14,371 nt of DNA from an uncultured Collinsella sp. (GTDB taxonomy: Bacteria; Actinomycetota; Coriobacteriia; Coriobacteriales; Coriobacteriaceae), in NCBI GenBank assembly GCA_900555355.1, contig USKV01000011.1, forward strand, positions 1 through 14,371, written 5' to 3'. Positions 5,396-11,625 of this stretch are shown in pieces. Numbering within the stretch: position 1 is the first letter of the stretch; every line of letters starts with the position of its first letter. The position numbers and the translations under genes are program-made. The notes under the pieces were generated by a model that had not been told where the DNA came from, did no database searches, and saw only the letters and a list, made by a program, of their open reading frames with translations.

Positions 5396-7870
5396 ATGGT
5401 TAACGATTTGGGCAATATGGACGACCTCGAGCTTATGCCGCTGGGCAGTAGTTATACGGTGCGGCGCGATCGCTTGATGAACGAACTTATCGCCAAGGGC
5501 CGAAAGGCCGGCATCGTAGTCCTCTACGCGCCTGATGGCTTTGGGAAAACCTCGGTGCTGCTGCAGTATGCCCAAGAGGTTAAAAACGATCCGACGCGAG
5601 GTCCCGTGCGGATCATTGAGGCAGACCGCGCCATTGGGCGCGAGGTATTTATGCAGCTCGAGGTCGTTACCGAAGAGCTTAAGGACAAGCCGCACTCCCT
5701 GATTGCAATCGATAACGTGCCTAACCTCAGCCAGGGCGAGACCGAGGAGCTGATCGACCGAATCCGAAGCCTGCGTGCTATGGGGGTTGGGGTCTTTATG
5801 AGCTGCCGTCCATCGAATCGCCAGCTGATTCATGGACTAGGCGATTCGATTAAAGTCAACGCGCAGATGCTCAAGGTGCATGCCTATGAGTATTCGGCGT
5901 GGGCATCGGCGTTTTCGATTAGCACATCGCTCGACTTCTATCAGCTTACGCAGGGCGTGCCCGAGCTCGTCTCGGCTATGCAGTCGGGACTATACGGGCA
6001 GGGAGACGTTGCCCAGATGCTCGAAAACGAGATCGTCAATATCTACGGTGCGGCACTTGTTGATCTGGCGTCGCTCGAGAACAACGCCCTGTTTAGTGTG
6101 GCATGCTTGATGGTCTTAATGGGTGAGGGCAATATTTCGGAGCTCGAGGCTTGCGGTGTTAGGCTTTCGGCGATTGACCAGTCCTATCTTGTCCGCGATT
6201 ATCCCATTTTTGGCGTCGATCCGGCAGACCGGAGCTTTACCTGCTTGGGTACCGAGGACAACGCGCGCCTGCGATTGCGCAAGCTGGTTGCCGAAATTCG
6301 CCCCGAACTCGTTGTGCGGGCGGCACGTATTTTGATTAAAGCAGGGCGCTGCGATACCGCGATGGACCTTGCCGACGCGTTTTTGGACCGCAGTGCGGTG
6401 TTGGAGCTTGCCGGGCAGTATGGGGTCGATCTGGCCCTGACGGGGCATGGAGGGGATATCTGCCGCGCGGCGCTGGGAAAGACCGAGGCAGATGGTCAGG
6501 CATCGGAGCCGACGCCTGACGAGGCGCTCGGCATCTATCTGGCGGCGGTGAGCGTCTCCAATACAAAGCTCGCGCGGTATATGGCCTCAATTATCGAGCA
6601 TGCGGGCGAGCAAGCGATTTGCGAGCTCGATCCCGTGTCGTGGAAGGTGGCGCACGCGTTTACGGCCGCCTGTTATGGAGATAGTGGTCTGGGGCTTCCG
6701 GCAAGCCATACAGCGCTGGAAAGCGAGGCGTCTTGTGCCGCACTCGACATGCTGTCCGCACATGTCGAGATAAAGCATGGGCTGACCGAGCGGGCGAAGG
6801 GCGGCGAGATCCTCGCGGGGCTCAAAACGGATAAGGCCTACGATTGCGAGCTCGATATCGCGGGGACGTTTGTGCGGGCGGACCGCATGTTGACGGAGCT
6901 GTTTGATGGGTCGTATGCAGGGACTGACGAGCGTGATGACGAGATGGCCCTGACGCTCGAGGCACTCGAAGCGCGTGGAATCCGAGCGCTCGCCATCTGG
7001 GTGCGCATGGTGTTATCGGCGCGGCGCCTGCTTGCCGGCATGCCGGTGACCGACGAGCAGGCATTCAATGAGCTCGACCGTTTTGCCGTGCGTGTGCGTG
7101 ACAATCAAGTCCAGTTGTTTGGCTTGATACTGGAAGGCTGGCAGTCACTGGCTGAGGGACGTCCGGTCAATGCCAAATTCCGTGCGGTGCAGGTGCTCAG
7201 GCTTGCCGAGGAATCGATTGGATACATACGCGACAACGCACTGCTGCTAGAGCGCACGGCGTACTTACGCAATACATCGATGGTATCGGTTCGCGAAGAG
7301 GCAGAGCTGCTCGATTTGAGTCGGACGCAGGTCGGTGGTGCCGAGGCATGGATGGTGGCGCTGCATTTGGCCTCCGCGGGCCGCGATAGCGACCTTGCAG
7401 CCTGGATGTCCATGAACCGCCTAGGGATTTTGGATCAGTCGTATCGGCTGTTTGCGCGCCTTGCGATGCATTGTCTGGGTGAGCCGGCCGCTAGAATTCG
7501 AAAGAAGCTCCCGGTGCGCGAGCTGTCGCGGTATTCGCTGCGTGACGACTTTGAGGGCGAAGGCGAGCGTCTGTTCCAGGCTGGCGATGCCGAGGGTGTC
7601 GATGTGATTGGCCATATCGAGATCCGCATGTTTGGGGCGTTTCGCGCCGAGCGCGACGGGTTTCCCATCACGGATAAGATGTGGCGCCGCAAGAAAGCGG
7701 CGACGCTTGCCGAGCGGCTTGCGCTGGGCATGGATGCACTGGTCGACCGCGAGACGCTGGCTATGGAGCTGTGGCCCCATGCCGAGTTCAATAGCGCTCG
7801 TAACAATCTGTACTCGACGATATCGCGCCTGCGTTCGGCCTTGGGGCCGACACCGGACGGCAAGTCGTGA
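5396..7870 (+). CDS. Large ATPase-type transcriptional regulator with SARP-like winged helix, truncated by in-frame TGA
   Basis: An 824-residue product, the N-terminal part of a regulator that would be about 999 residues. Domains: a P-loop NTPase at the N-terminus with Walker A-type APDGFGKT (45-52) and a Walker B-like strand SLIAIDNV (101-108), as in MalT/STAND-type regulators; a long region (about 150-735) without recognised motifs, probably helical; and an OmpR/SARP-type winged helix from about 741 (IRMFGAFRAERDG, then WRRKKAATLAERLAL, ETLAMELWP, ARNNLYSTISRLRSALG). The frame stops at TGA 7868-7870, within the wing of the DNA-binding fold. The same frame reopens at once and encodes the rest (7871-8395). 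The start ATG 5396 follows GAGGAG (5385-5390). Target genes are unknown. Without the wing and BTAD domain the product may be inactive, or the TGA may be a sequencing error or be read through. Confidence 0.85.
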   Translation: MVNDLGNMDDLELMPLGSSYTVRRDRLMNELIAKGRKAGIVVLYAPDGFGKTSVLLQYAQEVKNDPTRGPVRIIEADRAIGREVFMQLEVVTEELKDKPHSLIAIDNVPNLSQGETEELIDRIRSLRAMGVGVFMSCRPSNRQLIHGLGDSIKVNAQMLKVHAYEYSAWASAFSISTSLDFYQLTQGVPELVSAMQSGLYGQGDVAQMLENEIVNIYGAALVDLASLENNALFSVACLMVLMGEGNISELEACGVRLSAIDQSYLVRDYPIFGVDPADRSFTCLGTEDNARLRLRKLVAEIRPELVVRAARILIKAGRCDTAMDLADAFLDRSAVLELAGQYGVDLALTGHGGDICRAALGKTEADGQASEPTPDEALGIYLAAVSVSNTKLARYMASIIEHAGEQAICELDPVSWKVAHAFTAACYGDSGLGLPASHTALESEASCAALDMLSAHVEIKHGLTERAKGGEILAGLKTDKAYDCELDIAGTFVRADRMLTELFDGSYAGTDERDDEMALTLEALEARGIRALAIWVRMVLSARRLLAGMPVTDEQAFNELDRFAVRVRDNQVQLFGLILEGWQSLAEGRPVNAKFRAVQVLRLAEESIGYIRDNALLLERTAYLRNTSMVSVREEAELLDLSRTQVGGAEAWMVALHLASAGRDSDLAAWMSMNRLGILDQSYRLFARLAMHCLGEPAARIRKKLPVRELSRYSLRDDFEGEGERLFQAGDAEGVDVIGHIEIRMFGAFRAERDGFPITDKMWRRKKAATLAERLALGMDALVDRETLAMELWPHAEFNSARNNLYSTISRLRSALGPTPDGKS
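7868..7870 (+). other. In-frame TGA interrupting the regulator
   Basis: TGA lies between GGC-AAG-TCG and GTG-CTG-ATC-CAA, with the same reading frame coding on both sides. A single C-to-T change from CGA (Arg) would create it. No frameshift is present. No good Shine-Dalgarno site for an internal restart is seen just upstream. Confidence 0.85.
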
Positions 7871-8395
7871 GTGCTGATCCAAAACGAGTGCATTGGGCTT
7901 AACGGCGATTACGTCAAGACCGACGTGCGATTGTTTGATCAGATAAGCCGCGAAGTTTTGGGAAATCGCACGGGTGCGCGCGGACCCCATCTGATCGAGC
8001 TGTGCCTTAAGATCGAGCAGCTCTACGCCGGCCCGTTGTATGTTCCCAATGGCTGTAATCCCACCTACTTTTTGCGTATGCGGCGCATTATGGAATCGAA
8101 GTATATCGACTGCATGATTCGGGGCGCGAATGCCGCCCTAGAAGAAAACGACCTGCAGTCGGCGGTATGGCTGATGGAGTCGGGGCTGCGGCAAGAGACG
8201 GCGCGCGAGGACATGGTGCGTTGCGCTATGCGCGTCTACGGTGCGGCGGGGCGACGACGCGATATCGTCGAGCTGTACAGTGGGCATATGCATCACCTGA
8301 GGGAGCAGGTCAATGGCGTGCCCGAGCCCGAGACGCGGCGTCTATACGAGCGCTTGGTGGAGGGCAGGCTTAACCGCGTGCTCGTCGAGCGATAA
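7871..8395 (+). CDS. BTAD-domain C-terminal fragment of the interrupted regulator
   Basis: 174 codons in the same frame as the preceding gene, directly after its TGA. The first residues (LIQNECIGLNGDYVKTDVRLFDQI) complete the wing of the winged helix and enter the bacterial transcriptional activator domain (BTAD), a helical repeat domain found after the DNA-binding domain in SARP regulators. The remaining part fits BTAD helices, with LEENDLQSAVWLMESGLRQE as a typical repeat. A GTG at 7871 could formally start it, but no ribosome binding site is visible, so it is best read as the separated 3' part of one gene. It ends at TAA 8393-8395 and faces yhbY across a shared hairpin. Confidence 0.8.
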   Translation: MLIQNECIGLNGDYVKTDVRLFDQISREVLGNRTGARGPHLIELCLKIEQLYAGPLYVPNGCNPTYFLRMRRIMESKYIDCMIRGANAALEENDLQSAVWLMESGLRQETAREDMVRCAMRVYGAAGRRRDIVELYSGHMHHLREQVNGVPEPETRRLYERLVEGRLNRVLVER

Positions 8396-8424
8396 AAAAG
8401 AGCGTCCGAATTGCTCGGACGCTC
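8394..8424 (-). terminator. Intrinsic terminator of yhbY, possibly shared with the regulator
   Basis: A perfect 10-bp stem (8400-8409 with 8415-8424) has a 5-nt loop. The + strand has six A's at 8394-8399, giving a U-run on the - strand, so it terminates the leftward transcript. The convergent regulator gene ends at 8395, so the stem may also stop its transcript, but without a U-tract. Confidence 0.85.
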
Positions 8425-8463
8425 GCAAGCTTGATGTATATTGGCTCGTCGGATCGTTGGCTC

Positions 8464-8763
8464 TTAGACGAGCTTAATCTTCTCGATGTCCTTGCGCGAG
8501 GACTCGCGATACAGCGAGAACTTGCGGCCGATAACCTGGACGACCTCGGCATGGCAGCGGTCGGCGAGCTCTTCGGCGGCCTCGCGGGCGGAAAGGCTGG
8601 AACCATCGAGTACGGAGCACTTAACGAGCTCGTGCTTCTCCAGGTAGGCGACCGTCTGCTCGACGGTGCCCTCGTTGATGTCGGACTTGCCGATGATGAT
8701 GGCGGGGTTGAGGTGATGGGCCATGCTGCGAAGCTGCTTGACCTGGGCTCCTGTCAGTGCCAT
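8464..8763 (-). CDS. yhbY: YhbY family RNA-binding protein (CRM domain)
   Basis: A 99-residue single CRM-domain protein. Family members bind pre-50S ribosomal particles and help ribosome assembly. The N-terminus MALTGAQVKQLRSMAHHL matches the family start (compare B. subtilis YqeI, which begins MLTGKQKRFLRSKAHHL). The GxxG RNA-binding loop appears as GKSD in IIIGKSDIN, so the second glycine is replaced by Asp. The body continues with VEQTVAYLEKHELVKC and ends in the RKFSLYRES strand expected of CRM domains. The Shine-Dalgarno site is weak (GAAAGCGAG region upstream of 8763). It stands in its own leftward unit, ended by the hairpin at 8394-8424. It lies downstream of the methyltransferase gene in the same orientation, 182 nt away. 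Confidence 0.93.
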   Translation of the reverse strand: MALTGAQVKQLRSMAHHLNPAIIIGKSDINEGTVEQTVAYLEKHELVKCSVLDGSSLSAREAAEELADRCHAEVVQVIGRKFSLYRESSRKDIEKIKLV

Positions 8764-8790
8764 GGGTTCTCGCTTTCTATGTTATGGGGC

Positions 8791-8832
8791 GCCCCACGAT
8801 GGGGCCTTAATCTACGTGAGCTGTCCCACGAT
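8791..8832. repeat. Repeated 10-bp motif and competing hairpins upstream of yhbY
   Basis: The motif GYCCCACGAT occurs at 8791-8800 and 8823-8832, 32 bp apart, which is three helical turns. The first copy also takes part in two exclusive dyads: GGGGCGCCCC (8786-8795) and GCCCCA-CGA-TGGGGC (8791-8805). On the - strand these lie in the leader of yhbY. They may be an operator or a small mRNA structure. Confidence 0.35.
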
Positions 8833-8945
8833 AGCGCAGGAACGGCGCGGTGTGGGGCGTGTTTGCCCAGTTCAAAAAGAATGCGGATGCCGAGCGGGAG
8901 AACAGCGCGGGTTACAGGCGGACGTGTACGGCGGCCGAAAGCGGT

Positions 8946-9833
8946 CTATGGACGGACCGAAGAGACCGGCTCCCATGCAATAAACGCCCAACGGACCTTG
9001 CGGACGTGGTCGAGCATGTAGCGCCCCTGCGGCACGCCCTTGGACCCTGGCTCGCCGGCATGGGGATTCTCAATCATATGCTGAGCGACGTAGTCGCGCA
9101 GACGGTCAATCTTATCCTCGTTACCGTGCTCGAGCATGCGGGAGAAGTCCGCCACGCCCGCCTCAAGGCTATCGAAGGTATCGCGACGAGGCGATTCAAA
9201 GTACGTAACCTGCGGCAGGGCACCCATCTGAATGAGGATATTAAAAGCATACACAAAGCCATTGCTGCAGGTAACCGAGGCGCCGATGGCGTTCATCAGG
9301 TGCAGGTCATAGCGCGGGCTGGAGTTGGCGACCATCGTGACAGCACAACGCCGACGAGCCGTTCGATCAAGCTTGGCAAGCGCGCCTTTTAGGTTGGTCG
9401 TGGTGACAGAGCGACTGGCAAAGGCAACATCTACCGCTTTCGCGACCGGCCCAACCAAATCCCAGTCATCATCCCAAGCAAGCTCAAGCGGTGTAATGCA
9501 ATCCTCGAGCCCATAGTACTCAATGCCAGCATCAAGCGTGCCCAACATAGCAGGGGAGAAGTCGGCAGCAATCACAGGATGCCCAGCCTGAGCAAGCGGA
9601 ATAGCAATCGACCCAGCCCCACACCCCATATCAAGCACGGATTCACCAGGCTTTAACGCTAACAGCTTCATAAAGTCCCGGGCATACGGAGCAGTCTCAA
9701 GCGGCCGAAAATGCCGAGCCCTTTTATCCCACTCAAAAGAATCATCAGCCCGCCGCCGACCAGCCTGCATCTGCATCCACTCCAGATTCCAATCTGTGGA
9801 AAGCAGCTCAGAACGATTCTCCCCATCAACCAC
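8946..9833 (-). CDS. Class I SAM-dependent methyltransferase
   Basis: A 295-residue Rossmann-fold methyltransferase of unknown substrate. The SAM-binding motif I is VLDMGCGAG (66-74), followed by an acidic residue at the end of strand 2 in VIAADFSPAML (Asp91). The N-terminal part before motif I is rich in Trp, Arg and Glu, as in families that act on small molecules. The start is taken as GTG at 9833, because AGGAGG lies 7 nt upstream (plus-strand CCTCCT 9841-9846). The frame is open to an ATG at 9893, which would add a false hydrophobic stretch of 20 residues, but that stretch is encoded by a terminator hairpin and its U-run. There is no room for a promoter between that terminator and the start, so expression probably needs read-through. 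The stop at 8946 lies 182 nt before yhbY. Confidence 0.87.
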   Translation of the reverse strand: MVDGENRSELLSTDWNLEWMQMQAGRRRADDSFEWDKRARHFRPLETAPYARDFMKLLALKPGESVLDMGCGAGSIAIPLAQAGHPVIAADFSPAMLGTLDAGIEYYGLEDCITPLELAWDDDWDLVGPVAKAVDVAFASRSVTTTNLKGALAKLDRTARRRCAVTMVANSSPRYDLHLMNAIGASVTCSNGFVYAFNILIQMGALPQVTYFESPRRDTFDSLEAGVADFSRMLEHGNEDKIDRLRDYVAQHMIENPHAGEPGSKGVPQGRYMLDHVRKVRWAFIAWEPVSSVRP

Positions 9834-9852
9834 GGGCCAACCTCCTAGCAAC

Positions 9853-9884
9853 AAAAAAGCGACTCCTCCCAAAAGAAGAGCCGC
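9853..9884 (-). terminator. Intrinsic terminator or attenuator just before the methyltransferase start
   Basis: Read on the - strand, GCGGCTCTTC (9884-9875) pairs with GAGGAGTCGC (9868-9859): 10 bp with two G-U pairs, a 6-nt loop, then six U's (9858-9853). The Shine-Dalgarno site of the methyltransferase begins 6 nt after the U-run. It may simply end the UPF0210 transcript, or act as an attenuator. A TGATATATG (about 9898-9890) resembles an extended -10 box; if used, the transcript would begin at the hairpin itself. Confidence 0.8.
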
Positions 9885-9995
9885 AACAAGCATATATCAG
9901 AAAGAACCGATCCAACGCCAAACCGCCGCACCAGCCAAGTGGTGCAGGAGCGAAGCAACTGCAACCGGGATAGAACTCAACCGAGGTCCCGTTAT

Positions 9996-10140
9996 GCGGG
10001 AGCCCCGCCGCCGGGCGGCAGACATATAAGGTCGATCGCGAGTTCCGCACGAGCCGGAGAGCACTTAATGTGCTCTCCGTGCGAGTCAGGACTGTCCGAG
10101 CAGGCGACCTTATATATTTGCCCTCCCCGGGGCTCCTCGC
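9996..10140 (-). ncRNA. Rod-like structured RNA between UPF0210 and the methyltransferase (candidate riboswitch aptamer)
   Basis: An imperfect palindrome of about 145 nt. Closing stem: 9996-10007 with 10128-10140 (12 bp, one bulged base). Then GGGC 10013-10016 with GCCC 10120-10123. Then a perfect 11-bp stem 10024-10034 with 10105-10115. Then a short helix 10041-10046 with 10089-10093. Tip: 10046-10050 with 10079-10083, a GAGCC bulge, and a perfect 9-bp stem 10056-10064 with 10070-10078 closed by a 5-nt loop. It begins 12 nt after the UPF0210 stop. The rest of the 319-nt gap (9834-9995) holds a small hairpin (9928-9933 with 9940-9945) and the terminator at 9853-9884. The strand is inferred from that terminator. 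A stand-alone RNA such as a 6S-like RNA is an alternative. I do not recognise a known family. Confidence 0.55.
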
Positions 10141-10152
10141 CAGTCCCCTCAG

Positions 10153-11517
10153 CTAGTTCTTGAGCGAGTTCAACGGCGCCGGGAAGCGTCCACCGCGGTG
10201 GGCAAGCACGGTGCCGGCGTTGGGGTTCACCGGCATGATGGGCGCACGGCCGAACAGGCCGCCGTACTCGACGCAGTCGCCCACGCCCTTGCCGATGGCG
10301 GGAATCACGCGGACGGCCGTGGTCTTGTTGTTGATGACGCCGATAGCCATCTCGTCAGCGATGATGCCGGCGATGGTCTCGACTGGGGTGTCACCGGGGA
10401 TGGCGATCATGTCCAGGCCAACGGAGCATACGCAGGTCATAGCCTCGAGCTTCTCGAGCGAAAGCGCGCCGGCCTCGACGGCGGCGATCATGCCGGCATC
10501 CTCGGACACGGGGATAAAGGCGCCGGAAAGACCACCCACGCTGGAGCTGGCCATGACGCCGCCCTTCTTGACGGCATCGTTGAGCATGGCGAGCGCGCAG
10601 GTCGTGCCCGGGCCACCGCAGGTGCCCACGCCGATGATCTCGAGGATGCGCGCGACGGAGTCGCCGATGGCAGGCGTGGGAGCCAGCGACAGGTCGACAA
10701 TGCCCTTCTCGACACCCAGGCGATGGGCGGCCTCGCGGCTCATGAGCTCGCCGGCGCGGGTGATCTTAAAGGCGGTCTGCTTAATCTTCTCGGCGACTTC
10801 CATCATCGATGCGGAATCGGGCAGCGTCTCCAGGGCTGCGGCCATAACGCCGGGGCCCGAGACGCCTACGTTGATGACGGCGTCGGCCTCGCCACCGCCG
10901 TGGACGGCGCCCGCCATAAACGGGGAGTCCTCGACCATGTTGGCAAAGCAGACAAACTTGGAAGCGCCGACGGAGTCCTGGTCGGCCGTAAGCTTGGCGG
11001 CGTCGATGATGGTCTGAGCCGCCATGAGCACGGCATCCATGTTGATGCCGGCGCGCAGGCTGGCGACGTTGACGCTGGAGCAGACGCGGCTGGTGGTGGC
11101 GAGCGCCTGGGGGATGGACTGGATGACGCGGCGGTCGGCGTCGCCGATGCCCTTCTGGACGAGTGCGGAGAAGCCACCCAGGTAATCGATGCCGAGCGTC
11201 TCGGCCGCGCGGTCGAGGGCATGCGCGATGGGGGTGAGGTCCTCATCCTTGCAGCACGCGGCGATCTGCGCCACCGGGGTGACGGAGACGCGCTTGTTGA
11301 CGATGGGGATACCGTACTCGCGCTCAAGGTTCTCGGCTGTCTCGACCAGGTGCTCAGCCGTGTGCGTCACGTGGTCGTAGATCTTCGTGCACATGCGGTC
11401 GAGGTTCTCGTCACCGCAACCCATGAGCGAAACACCCATGGTGATGGTCCTGATGTCGAGGTTCTGCTCCTCAACCATGCCGCGGGTTTCCGCGATTTCT
11501 GCGGGCGTGATCGCCAT
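10153..11517 (-). CDS. UPF0210 (PFL) family protein, function unknown
   Basis: A 454-residue cytosolic protein that matches the UPF0210/DUF711 family in length (about 450) and motifs. The N-terminal block has [15 protein letters not shown] (22-36); the middle has [10 protein letters not shown] and ICSSVNV-like segments (here [17 protein letters not shown]); the C-terminal half has [46 protein letters not shown] and [17 protein letters not shown]. The many conserved Gly, Cys and His residues suggest an enzyme, but no reaction is established. In streptococci the gene is paired with a small ACT-domain gene; none is seen here. The start ATG 11517 follows AGGAG with 7-nt spacing; the frame is open to 11574 but that extension lies beyond the Shine-Dalgarno site. 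It follows metH in the same direction after 108 nt. Confidence 0.93.
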   Translation of the reverse strand: MAITPAEIAETRGMVEEQNLDIRTITMGVSLMGCGDENLDRMCTKIYDHVTHTAEHLVETAENLEREYGIPIVNKRVSVTPVAQIAACCKDEDLTPIAHALDRAAETLGIDYLGGFSALVQKGIGDADRRVIQSIPQALATTSRVCSSVNVASLRAGINMDAVLMAAQTIIDAAKLTADQDSVGASKFVCFANMVEDSPFMAGAVHGGGEADAVINVGVSGPGVMAAALETLPDSASMMEVAEKIKQTAFKITRAGELMSREAAHRLGVEKGIVDLSLAPTPAIGDSVARILEIIGVGTCGGPGTTCALAMLNDAVKKGGVMASSSVGGLSGAFIPVSEDAGMIAAVEAGALSLEKLEAMTCVCSVGLDMIAIPGDTPVETIAGIIADEMAIGVINNKTTAVRVIPAIGKGVGDCVEYGGLFGRAPIMPVNPNAGTVLAHRGGRFPAPLNSLKN

Positions 11518-11562
11518 CCTTGCGCTCCTATCTGCCAAAACGAGCATAGTCTTATCTATTCT

Positions 11563-11600
11563 AACGTGCCGCACGTGCCAAGTGGCGCGTGCGGCACGTT
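11563..11600 (-). terminator. 17-bp hairpin between metH and UPF0210
   Basis: Arms 11563-11579 and 11584-11600 pair over 17 bp with one G-U and a 4-nt loop (AAGT on the + strand). The stem starts 25 nt after the metH stop. No U-run follows on the - strand (AGAATAG), so it would be a stem-only terminator or an mRNA processing and stability element. TAGAAT directly after the stem resembles a -10 box, but no -35 box is at the right distance. Confidence 0.5.
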
Positions 11601-11625
11601 TTGGTGCTCGGTTATTTCCGTTGTG

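Noticed and set aside
9834-9893. Hydrophobic N-terminal extension of the methyltransferase (a possible signal or membrane segment)
   Set aside because: The extension is encoded by a terminator hairpin and its U-run. AGGAGG lies correctly spaced before the GTG at 9833.
9996-10140. Nickel/cobalt riboswitch, 6S RNA or retron RNA
   Set aside because: Short similarities such as GAGCAGGC on the + strand are in the wrong order and on the strand without a terminator. No reverse transcriptase is nearby. The 6S-like rod shape alone is not enough to name it.
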